The notes under the pieces: model-generated
Databases searched by the model: none
The model's input: only the letters and a program-made list of their open reading frames with translations
Told to the model about the DNA's origin: nothing
Made by a program: the position numbers and the translations under genes
Shown: positions 19,764 to 29,515 of the stretch, one piece after another
Numbering within the stretch: the first letter of the stretch is position 1
Layout of the letters: every line of letters starts with the position of its first letter
Origin: Phytophthora hibernalis
Lineage: Eukaryota; Oomycota; Peronosporomycetes; Peronosporales; Peronosporaceae
Assembly (NCBI GenBank): GCA_012656075.1
Contig: JAAKBF010000244.1
Coordinates: 124,001 to 188,000 of the forward strand
Length of the DNA: 64,000 bases
Direction: 5' to 3'

Positions 19764-20211
19764 GTGTGGAAAACTGCTGGTACGGTTACCGAGGCTTCAA
19801 TCGCGAATATGGCTGTGACCGAGCGTGAGCCCCGAAGTCTCGGCCAGGCAATCAAGTTGTTGTCTGGTGAGAGGATGGGGTGGTGGTCGTCCCAACGCTA
19901 CGATAAGATGAAGCGATTGAGTGCCATGGTAAACGGGGTAGTGGATGACTCGCGAACGAGGATTCTACTCAATACTGGAGCGAACGTGAGCGTGATATCG
20001 GCTGCCTATGCAAAGAAACTACGCGTGCGGGAAGTATCAGACCACGGTCGTAGTCTGGAAGTAAGAGAAATCAACCCAGGAGTGATGGAGACACACCGCC
20101 GAGCACTCGTTAAGATCACCCTCGGGTGGGAGCGAGTATTTGAATTCGAGTTATGGATTATGGATCATAGCGCGGGCGTCAATGTTGTCCTGCGTACGGA
20201 CTTCAGGATCC
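19764..20211 (+). pseudogene. Gypsy element A aspartic protease, cut by an LTR
   Basis: This is the retropepsin domain that cleaves Gag-Pol. It is recognisable by RILLNTGANVSVIS (about 19960-20000) and FEFELWIMDHSAGVNVVL, both with close counterparts in element B. The catalytic triplet should be DTG. Here it reads NTG, so the catalytic Asp is lost, whereas element B keeps DTG. The ORF runs into an inverted gypsy LTR that begins at about 20212, after ...TDFR. Confidence 0.75.
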
Positions 20212-21109
20212 TAACGTGTAGGATCACGCAGAAATTCTCACTACCGAAGGGTAGAGTCCCACCAACAACACTCGCTTCCCCTTGTCAGTTCAACGAGCGT
20301 TGGTTCAAACCTGAAGACCAGGAACGATCCCTTACGCCGGGCTGGATGTGAACTCTCTGTACACCTAGGTTGTATTATGTCAACCCAATAACCTGCACCA
20401 CTAGCCACGAGCGAAGGCTGTATGCAATATTGCGCTTTCGCGCGAACCCCCAGTCCCTCAGAAGGAAGGGTACCGGCTGTCAAGCCTAATACGGGTTTGC
20501 TGAGGTAGTACCTCGGCAGGTAGTAGAATATGTATGGAACACTCGGTTCCACTATAATATATGGTGAAGGACGCTTTTCGTCGCTCCCAACACTCAGCCA
20601 CTCTAATCTCTTGGACGGACCAGCAACAAACCCTCGGCTCAATGTACCTTAGGCTCGCTGACCAGCATCCCACAAGCCGAGCGTATCCAGACCCTAAGAT
20701 AAGTTAGCTAGACTTACCGAAGACGGACTTGACCCTTGGTGACTTGGGGGAAGACTGCTGATTTATTTCTGTTGATCTATGGCTCTGAGAGCCTCTGTAG
20801 TCGATTCGATAGCTAGTCCTATATCTAAATACAAATATCCAGTGTGAGCAGATCCCCGTATGTGATCCTGTACCCGGCTCTATAAGACCGAGGGTACGAA
20901 ACTGAAATGTGTACAAACAAGGGTTTGTACCATCGACCGGGAGTTTATTATACCCGGCCGAAACCTCGGTCACGATCACCCCTATGTCACTACCGCGCGG
21001 GGAATGAGATAAGCCAATCGGGTGGCGTTTTCGCGTTTCACCGAAATGCACAACGTCGGTAAGCGGGTGACCGAGCTGTGACCGCTTGGCCCCAAAACCC
21101 AACACCACA
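20212..21109 (-). repeat. Gypsy LTR on - strand (3' LTR of element D)
   Basis: This is an inverted relative of the LTR at 16205-17086. On the - strand it starts TGTGGTGTTGGG (21109) and ends CCTACACGTTA at about 20212. It interrupts the protease of element A and is followed on its right by - strand pol sequence, so it most likely ends element D. Confidence 0.8.
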
Positions 21110-22560
21110 ACTGCCCCAGCCTCGACGCAAGCTCCCGCAAGTAGTGCGTCGTAGCGCCTCTTGATCGTGCGCCTCTTGATCCTCCATTGCCCCTGCTGGG
21201 ACAAGCTACGGCTATCGCTCTTCACGTTCTCGATGCGTCTGGGGAGGTTCGTTCGTCATCTTCTTTTGCCCTAGTGCTCCCAGAACATCTTCTGACACCT
21301 CCGTGTTTATTCCACACCGTCGTGCGCATTCTCAGGAGTCGATCAACCATCGTCCGACATTTTGGGCTCCACAGGGGTTTCTGTACCTGCTCTTCGGTTG
21401 CCAACTTCTGCGTATCTGACCACTGACGGGGCCTCGGAGAGGTTATCCAAGCTTCGGCTGCTGACGGTATAGACCAAGCGAGGCACGATGAGATTGATGA
21501 GGATGCCACCGAGGGATCTTCACGTCGCACTCCGGTTCCGCCAGCGGGCGAATAGCTTGCGACCTCCAATCAGGGGAATCTGATCCGGTCGTTTTGGCCC
21601 ACATCGTGTCTGCGGCAGAGGTCTAGACCTCGGCCCCACTATTTTCGACCTGTCCGTTCATCCTTTAACCTGTCTTCGTGTTGTCAGAAGCTTATAGTCC
21701 TCCGCAGGGGCTGTTCTAGAGCTTGAGTAATTCCATTTCATCCAATTCCACTCGAACAGCGTTCACGTCACATGTACATATGCAAATTCGATGCAGTAGT
21801 AGTTTTCGTCTGGCACCACGGGCTACATAACCCCGCAGGCAGTTCAATCGTCGATCCGACATTGCAACCAAGCCTCGCAAGAGGCCTGACTGCTCTCAAG
21901 TGTCGGTGACATGCAATTCCGATACAGTAGTAAATTTTGTCTGTCACTACGGGCTGTATCGACCCCGTAGACAGTTCAGTCGTCGGTTGCACTTTCAACC
22001 AGTCCTCGTCATCGCCTTAGACCATCTGCAACCTTCGCTCGCTACGCTGCGCATATAGGTAGTGATAGAGTAGCTCACCACACAAAATCGATGGTAGTTT
22101 CCATGTCGGCACATCAAACCCGACCCTTTTCACTTTGAACTCTCGGATGGCACGTCAATGCTCGCCGACCGCGGGAATCGGTCGCCGAAGATGACCTCCA
22201 CCTCGTACTCGCCGGCTATCGGTCCGTATCCCAACTATCTTCTGACCACAACTCTTTGTCGACATCCACCCTCTAACCGAACCCTCGGTCGGTCTCCAAA
22301 TTCATTTACGACCTTGATTCGGGACATATGCACCACGAGAAAAAGCATGTTTCCGATCCTGTCTGGTAATTCCAACTCGTATGCGAATTCTTCGACTTGT
22401 TATTGACTCTGAATATTTCTTGCCATCGGATAGTTAATTTCTTTGTCAATCTCGACTTGACGCGCTTCATGTACAACCATACTCTACCTCAATGGAAAGG
22501 ATATTTCGGTGCTTCCACTGGAGCATCGGGTGTTGCCCTATCTCAATCCTCCGAGGTTCG
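21110..22560 (-). pseudogene. Element D integrase region, heavily decayed
   Basis: No long ORF survives. From position in the element this should hold the integrase C-terminus and 3' untranslated part of element D. Between about 21790 and 22010 two diverged copies of a roughly 130-bp unit (CAGTAGTAGTTTTCGTCTG and CAGTAGTAAATTTTGTCTG) lie in tandem. I cannot assign catalytic motifs here. Confidence 0.4.
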
Positions 22561-23465
22561 TTGTCACCAATGTTCGGTGCTACTACTTGCGGCTCGACTG
22601 ATGTCTCATTTTCACCAACGCTCGGTACGGCCGCTCCTTCGCGGCGGCTCGACCGATGTCTCATTGTGTTCCTTTGCTCTCCGAGTCATATCGACGCCTT
22701 GGCATTCCATCGGCATTTCCCATGCAATGTCTTGCTGTCGGTTCGCTTCTCGGTGCTCGGTGCCCCACCGACGATTCATCCCGAGGAGGTACAGCGCGCC
22801 GTCCTCGCTCAGCCCAACCTTGTCGTCCATCTTCCTCGCGTCTCTGGCTGAGCGTAGCTCTTCATCTTGGGCGGTGGACATCCATCGTCGGTGCTCTTCC
22901 AGTCTAATCACAAAGTCTACATCTTCTGCATTAGGAGCACCAAATTTTGCATCGGGGGCCGATTGTTCGTCTTCTAGCCCATTCGGGACCTCTGTGGATA
23001 CACCGTCTGCTTCGCCTCGTTGAGCCGCGTCATCTTGGCATACGACCGATGTATCATCTGCAAATTCAATTCGTCTCTTCTTGCGTTTGCTTGATGTCTG
23101 GTCGTTACCGTTAAGTATTCCGGGACATCCGTAAAGAAATCGAAAAATATTTGTCGCGAGGAGATTCATGAGCCACATGAGCTCGGGCAAAGCTGGCCGT
23201 TGGGTTCTTTTCAGGCGTGGCTTCTACAGACGTTTCTGCATAGACTTCGTAGGTGACATCTCCGATCTGGTTCAGTTCGACTAATTCCGATTTCCTGGTC
23301 TCGGTCGATATCACACTGAATTCTTTACTCCTTAGAGCCTCGCTTGCCAAAAGGTCAGCCGCGGCGTTGAACTCTCGGGCTACGTGCAGATATTTCAGTG
23401 ACTGAAGCTTGGTCGAGAGGTTTCAGGGATATTTCAGCTGAGGCGTCAGAGATTCCATAAGCCAG
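22561..23465 (-). repeat. Pol RNase H-integrase linker, copy in element D
   Basis: This 905-bp stretch is nearly identical to 28666-29515. It encodes a charged linker (RKMDDKVGLSEDGALYLLG, CQGVDMTRRAKEHNETSVEP) and the end of RNase H (MASEALRSKEFSVIS). It has about 56 bp that copy 2 lacks, lying between two 20-bp GCGGCTCGAC(T/C)GATGTCTCA repeats. Confidence 0.85.
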
Positions 23466-24286
23466 GCCATCACCCCTAGTGGCTGCTGGATTGCGAGTCT
23501 CGGGTCTCCCACATTGACTAAATCCGAGGCTCCATGCTCGAGTGCCGTCGATACTCCGTTGTTCATTACTGCATATTCAGCGAGGTTTACTGTGGTGGTC
23601 TTGACATAAGCACTCACACCTGTCACTACAGTCCATTCAGCCAATTTCGACAGAAGCCACGAGCAATTATCATACCCTCCGTTCTTTTTGATTTGGGTCG
23701 AGCCGTCATACGACATCAGAAAGCCGCCGTAAAACCTCGGTAGGCAGGCGTACAGCGAGTGCAGATCACATTCTTGTACATCAATATCGCACACCACACC
23801 GGATGTCGATGGTAAAAGAGCATTTCCACTCGACATCATGATCGTCTCGTGCCGTTTCAGCACTTCAACGAGATCTTGTTGTCGACGAGCGGTAGCGCTC
23901 GGGCTCAGAACATTCGGTTCTGAGTAGTCTACCACCGTCTCCGAGGCTTTGGTTAAGTCCGGCGAGAACGCCAATTCGTGCGCGTAGTCCGTAAGATCAA
24001 CCTTGTTCGCCAAATACTCAGACGTACCATTTCCGTCATCATCATCAAACGAGTTATTTCCAGAGGTAACGTGGTACATCGCTGCCAAGAATGGCGCTTC
24101 CAACTGAGCATCCGAGTCATCACCGAGGATTTGCGTCGGTTCGTTACCGCTTGCATGACCAGCGGCTGCTCCGTCAGAACCCTCGGACGTTGCTGAATTC
24201 GTGTCCTCGTCGGACGAGTCATCACTGGCAGACCCGTCAAAGGGTCGGAGCGTCACCATTATGACGGGTCGGTCTCCCCGTTTCAA
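23423..24286 (-). CDS. Element D ORF: PR-RT linker fused to RNase H, RT deleted
   Basis: This is an uninterrupted 287-codon frame. Its first part (ASDDSSDEDTNSATSEGSDG, DYAHELAFSPDLTKASETVV, GVVCDIDVQ) matches the acidic linker that precedes RT in element B. Directly after VCDIDVQ it continues with the start of RNase H (LYACLPRFYGGFLMSYDGS, NNGVSTALEHGASDLVNVGD). In element B these two points are separated by the whole reverse transcriptase (about 1.2 kb). The RT has therefore been removed exactly in frame. RNase H Asp residues are partly kept (YDGS, GDPRL). Confidence 0.75.
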   Translation of the reverse strand: MKRGDRPVIMVTLRPFDGSASDDSSDEDTNSATSEGSDGAAAGHASGNEPTQILGDDSDAQLEAPFLAAMYHVTSGNNSFDDDDGNGTSEYLANKVDLTDYAHELAFSPDLTKASETVVDYSEPNVLSPSATARRQQDLVEVLKRHETIMMSSGNALLPSTSGVVCDIDVQECDLHSLYACLPRFYGGFLMSYDGSTQIKKNGGYDNCSWLLSKLAEWTVVTGVSAYVKTTTVNLAEYAVMNNGVSTALEHGASDLVNVGDPRLAIQQPLGVMAWLMESLTPQLKYP

Positions 24287-24730
24287 CTCAACTCCTCGGT
24301 GTTACCATCAACGTATGTCACTTCGTTGGAATCATCGGACGGGCGAGACAACTTGCCGCGAGGGGTCAGATAGACTCGTCGTTCTACCACGGGCAGCTCG
24401 TTTGCTAACCTTCGTACGTATAGCTGGCATTCGTGCTTGAAAAACTCTCGTGTCGACGCTCTGCATGCGCCAATGCCTGCCATTCTTTATATCTGGACGA
24501 GCTCAGCTGGGTGTACTCCCTTCGTCGCGGAAGGTCGCCTTGTTGTACCAATAGCAGTACAGGATCGTTCTTCGCACAATAAGCAACTTTCGGAGACAGA
24601 TTTGTTAGTCGAACCACCGTGGGCTGCCCCCGTCGGAACCTCGTTACGGTGGGCACTAGGTTCCCAACCCGTCGGATCCACACATCATGAGTACTCAGAG
24701 GTGGTTGTTATCGAGGTAACTTGAATTATC
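24287..24730 (-). pseudogene. Element D post-protease segment
   Basis: The frame MWIRRVGNLVPTVTRFRRGQ closely parallels MWIRRTDYLVPTITRFRRGQ in element B (34219-34569), so this is the segment just after the protease. Similarity ends near 24720, where integrase sequence of element B starts abruptly. Gag and protease of D are missing. Confidence 0.6.
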
Positions 24731-24779
24731 ACCACTCGCGCCCATTGACCGTCAGATTCTCGGTCGAGCCTCTAATCAC

Positions 24780-25541
24780 TTGGATGGTGTATGGTTCTGG
24801 ATCGTTCTTGCTGCAACGGGTCTTCGACGTACATCTTCACGACTGCACGACCGTCTTCATCGATCGTTCTTGCTGCCCGTTAGCATACAGCCGGTAGATC
24901 AGCTTCGCTCTCAACCTTGACTGCATCATATCGACAAACGCCTGGAAGACCTCGCTCATAAAGCGTGGGTCCCTGTCGTGCCGAACGAGAGCCGGTGCGC
25001 TGGAGCGTCGGTACATGCATTCTTCGAATGCTTGAGCCACCATTAGTGCAGACGTGTCAGACATCGCTTTGTCAATCACAAATCCAACTGGAACCACATC
25101 AAAGCTGTTTTGCCGCGTCGATACATCGGCAAAGGTGTAACAAAGTCCATTGACACGATCTGGAACGGACGCTCGGCCAGGATGTTACCCTCAGAGCTGC
25201 GGGCGGCTCTTGCTAGAGCTGCAGTCAACCCACGACTTCACGTGCTTCTACACATCAGCGTACAGACCCAACCAGTAGTAGTCCAGCTTCACTCGTTGGA
25301 GCATCCTGACTACACCTTGATGCCCGCCTTCCAGCGAGTCGTGGTAATTCTGCAAGACCACTTGAATCATCGCTGTCGGTACGACTAGGCGCAGCTTGAC
25401 TTCGACTTGCTGGTCCTCAGTCTTCTGACGCCTTGCACCCAAGTAGTAAAGCAATCCGTCGTCTGTCAGCACGAACTTCCAGGCATTTCGAGCATCTTTG
25501 TAGCTAATCTCCCCAGTGTCACCGCTCAGCACCGACTTCAT
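24780..25541 (-). pseudogene. Element B integrase
   Basis: The zinc-binding His-Cys part is at 25248-25541 (VVLQNYHDSLEGGHQGVVRM, LKLDYYWLGLYADV-like). The catalytic core is at 24837-25097 (VIDKAMSDTSALMVAQAF, LVRHDRDPRFMSEVFQAF, YANGQQERSMKT). The second catalytic Asp (HDRDPRF) and the Glu (GQQERS) are visible in Ty3-type context. The frame is broken between the two parts, and the 3' end is joined to element D. Confidence 0.75.
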
Positions 25542-25928
25542 GATAGACCACCTCGACTCTTCGTCTTGTGCTTTGGAGATACGACGTCGACGTTCCTCCT
25601 GTACCGTTACTGGGTCGATATCGTCTGCATTTGTTGTCGGCGTTAGCTCGGGTCCAGTTTGCCGCTCGTCTACCGGGTTCTCGATGACTGCCCCTGTAGC
25701 TTCCGTCTGTTCAGCTGATTTTGCTTGAGTCTCACCTGACGTGCTTCTTGCGAGCCTTGCTCTGTCGTCGAGTCAATACCGCAACCTCTCCGTGCTCTGA
25801 CCGCACGAAGTCACTGAACATTTTACACGTCGGAGTTTCATGGGCATCCAGAATTTGAACAAAATTGTCGGAGCTCGGTTTCTCCTCAGTGACTTCGTCT
25901 GGAGGGGCTTCGTAGATCATTTCAGAGA

Positions 25929-26785
25929 TCATGTTGAAACTTGAGAGCTCGGCCTGCCTGTCTTTGCTGAAACTACTTTCGACACCACCGTCTCGAGTGT
26001 TTCACCAGCTAATGAGTCTGCCGCTGCGCTGTACTCCCGCAGCACGTGCAGGTACTTCGTGGATCGAAGTCTCGCTGTGAGTTCCTTGTGGAGACTTAAC
26101 TTCGCTAGCAGCCCCTCCTTACGGCACGCGATCACCCCTAGTGCTTGCTGGATTGCAAGTCTTGAGTCTCCTACCACCACCAAGTCCTCAGCACCATGAT
26201 CCAAAGCTTGCACTCCGTTGTTCGTGCCGGTATACTCTGCAAGGTTAACTGTGGTGCTTTCGAGATACGCACTCGCAGCAATCACTACATGCCATTCAGG
26301 AAGTCGCCATACAATCCACGAGCAGCTACCATAGCCACCGTACTTCTCTGTCTTCGCCGATCCATCAAAAGACACAACGAGGCCTCGGTAATGTCGAGGC
26401 AGACGTGCGTACAACAGCTCGGGGTCCATTCGAATAGTAGCTGAACCTTTCGTAGGTGGTGCCACCAGTTCCAGCAAGTCTTCAAGATCCACAAAATTCG
26501 TGATAGACGCTTGGATGAGATGAGCGAATACACAGTCATTTTCCTTTACGCGGTGGACTTTCAAATACCAGGGTGAGAGTAGCACCGAGAATTGCACCGC
26601 TCTTCCGAACAGTGACTTCGACCGGTGCACCCAGTCAAGCGTCGAAAATTGCGTATACACGTGCAGTGTTTGTCCATATGACACACTTTCAACAGAAGCA
26701 GCAATGCTAGGACCTCCTTCTCCTGGAGTTGATAGTTCATTTTGGCATCCTTCAACACTCGCCCGCAAAACCGGACGGGGTGCAA
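25929..26785 (-). pseudogene. Element B RNase H
   Basis: RNase H removes the RNA template. Coding signature: LPRHYRGLVVSFDGSAKTEK (catalytic Asp in SFDGS), TTVNLAEYTGTNNGVQALDH (Glu in NLAEY), DLVVVGDSRLAIQQALGV (Asp in VGDSR). A segment upstream of it (MHPVRFCGRVLKDAKMNYQL at 26780) is the RT connection domain in another frame. The long 279-codon frame is open, but the element as a whole is broken. Confidence 0.75.
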
Positions 26786-26800
26786 CTTGCCTTCATGTTC

Positions 26801-28007
26801 TTACATCAGTGTGGTACTTAGAGCCCACTCATTCGCGAACAGCATGACATGCACCTCTTTAGTCCGGTCGAAATGTCGGAGAATAGGCGCCTCGGCTACC
26901 TTCTGCTTCAGTATGTCGTAACTTCGTCGCGCAGTCGAGAGATCGCCACCAGTCTCAAAGTCGTCGTCCTTCAGCTGGTATAGTGCGGCGCCGTACACAG
27001 CAAAATCCTGAATGAATCTGCTGTAGTCGTTCAGCGCACCGAAGAAGGACTGCATCCCTTTCTTGGATCTCGGAAATGAGAGCTCGGTAATCGCAGCCAA
27101 CTTCTTCGAGTCTGCTTGGATGCCGGCAGGTGAAACTTCATGTGAAAGAAAGTCCACCTTCGACTGGACGAAGATGCTTTTCGCAAAACTGATGCTGATT
27201 CGACACTCGCCAAACCGACTTAACAGGTGATCCAACGTAGCCAAACAGTCGTCAAACGTTGCTCCGCCGAAACAGATATCGTCCACGAAGGAGCGTCGGT
27301 CGAACACCGGTACCAATGTAGACTCGTCCGTTTCTCCGGTCGAAAACATGTCGGCTACTGGACTATTTCCTAGTTGTTATACCGGATTCATCGTAGCCGA
27401 GGCCTCGTGGTCAGCATCAAACTTCGTTCGAAGGTTCGGTCCGTTCGTCGACAGGTTCACCGACTCGTCGTTACTGTCTCCGCGTAGTCTCTTGGCTCGT
27501 TCTTCAGTAGTTCTTCCAACCACCCTTCGGCTGTACAAATCCCCAGAGAGCGTTGTCGATCATGCGCTGGTAAATCATCGGCGCCGTCTTGAGGCCGAAT
27601 GGCATTCGAAGCCACTCGAAGTGCCCCAGTGCACAGACAAACGCCGAGATCTTCCGTGCTCGGTGAGTCATCATAATCGCCCAAAATCTGCTGGCGGCAT
27701 CAAGAGAACAGAACCAAAGGTAGCTTTCCAATTCAGTCAGCAGGTCGTCGACATGCGGCATCGCATATTCCAAGAGTGCGGTGATAGCGTTCACCATCTT
27801 GTAATCGATGCACAACTGTATATCGACATCATTCTTTTTAAGAACAATGACGATTGGCGATGCCCACGGGCTGTCGGAACATGACACCAAACCAGCCTTA
27901 AGCAGTCCCTTCAGCAGCTCGTACAGCTTTGACATGTGCCGTAGCGCTACTCGTCGGGCACGCTGTTTGATAGGTGCGTGCCCTTTGGCGTCAATGTCAC
28001 AAACCAA
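26801..28007 (-). pseudogene. Element B reverse transcriptase (two frames)
   Basis: The N-terminal half (27504-28007) shows LLKAGLVSCSDSPWASPIVI, QLCIDYKMVNAIT and FEWLRMPFGLKTAPMIYQRM. The C-terminal half (26801-27349) holds the active-site strand SFVDDICFGG, corresponding to the YxDD box, and VDFLSHEVSPAGIQADSKKL, the gypsy-type thumb. About 150 bp between the halves is in a different frame. The DD pair is kept, so the break may be recent or a sequence error. Confidence 0.85.
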
Positions 28008-28024
28008 ACCGTCTGCAAACGTTG

Positions 28025-28665
28025 CTACTGGCCTCCTTTAAACTGAGCGTTCAGCACGTTAGGCGCTGAATAATCCAATACCGTCACAGAGGCTTCGGTC
28101 AAGTCAGGAAGAAAGGCAAGTTCTTGCGCATAGTCTTCCAGTGCAATGTGATTGGCTTCGTGTTCTGACGAATCGATCGCACCATCACCATCCATGATCT
28201 CGCGGCCGTCTGCGTTTAGCAGGCCCATTACCGCCACGAACGTCTCTTCCAAGACAGCGTCGGCGTCAGTACCGCCGGTGTCACCCCTGGGAAATGGTTC
28301 GGTCAGTGTTTCTCCTGCCACCGCCGGTGTTTCGTTGGAGACCGAGACTTCGGTGGTCACCCCTGTCAGAGCGTCTCAACTGTCCGGGATAGCAACGGCC
28401 TGAGAGATCGGTGGCAGCACCGATTGGTCTCCTGCCGGCTCATTGTCGGCAACAGCGACCGCTTGCGCTTCGTCGCGTTGTTCCAATATTCGGTCCCAGC
28501 TTTGAGCACAGGTCAGACGCTCTGCGTTATCATCTGAGCTGTCGGGCGGGCGACCTTGCACATCTCGGGGAAGTGGGTAAGCAACTTTTTCCACTGCCGG
28601 AGGTTGCTTCGCCAACAATTCCTGGTACAACTCTACCTCCTTGTCGTACAGCGTTTTGTCTCGCG
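28025..28665 (-). pseudogene. Element B protease-RT linker
   Basis: Acidic linker DYAQELAFLPDLTEASVTVL followed upstream by DKEVELYQELLAKQPPAVEK. The upstream 240 bp (28426-28665) are duplicated at 34115-34354. Confidence 0.65.
28426..28665 (-). repeat. 240-bp pol duplication, left copy
   Basis: Near-identical to 34115-34354 in the same orientation. The two copies bracket the inserted block 28666-34114. Confidence 0.9.
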
Positions 28666-29515
28666 TTGTCACCAATGTTCGGTGCTACTACTTGCGGCTC
28701 GACCGATGTCTCATTGTGTTCCTTTGCTCTCCGAGTCATATCGACGCCTTGGCATTCCATCGGCATTTCCCATGCAATGTCTTGCTGTCGGTTCGCTTCT
28801 CGGTGCTCGGTGCCCCACCGACGATTCATCCCGAGGAGGTACAGCGCGCCGTCCTCGCTCAGCCCAACCTTGTCGTCCATCTTCCTCGCGTCTCTGGCTG
28901 AGCGTAGCTCTTCATCTTGGGCGGTGGACATCCATCGTCGGTGCTCTTCCAGTCTAATCACAAAGTCTACATCTTCTGCATTAGGAGCACCAAATTTTGC
29001 ATCGGGGGCCGATTGTTCGTCTTCTAGCCCATTCGGGACCTCTGTGGATACACCGTCTGCTTCGCCTCGTTGAGCCGCGTCATCTTGGCATACGACCGAT
29101 GTATCATCTGCAAATTCAATTCGTCTCTTTCTTGCGTTTGCTTGATGTCTGGTCGTTACCGTTAAGTATTCCGGGACATCCGTAAAGAAATCGAAAAATA
29201 TTTGTCGCGAGGAGATTCATGAGCCACATGAGCTCGGGCAAAGCTGGCCGTTGGGTTCTTTTCAGGCGTGGCTTCTACAGACGTTTCTGCATAGACTTCG
29301 TAGGTGACATCTCCGATCTGGTTCAGTTCGACTAATTCCGATTTCCTGGTCTCGGTCGATATCACACTGAATTCTTTACTCCTTAGAGCCTCGCTTGCCA
29401 AAAGGTCAGCCGCGGCGTTGAACTCTCGGGCCACGTGCAGATATTTCAGTGACTGAAGCTTGGTCGAGAGGTTTCAGGGATATTTCAGCTGAGGCGTCAG
29501 AGATTCCATAAGCCA
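28666..29515 (-). repeat. RNase H-integrase linker block, misplaced copy
   Basis: This is an 850-bp near-identical copy of 22561-23465. Here it is joined directly to the protease-RT linker (28665/28666) and on the other side to element C (29515/29516), a position it would not hold in a normal gypsy genome. Confidence 0.9.

Noticed and set aside
28530..28961. Independent gene with MIRLEEHRRWMSTAQDEELR
   Set aside because: It is the duplicated pol linker, present in near-identical form in element D.
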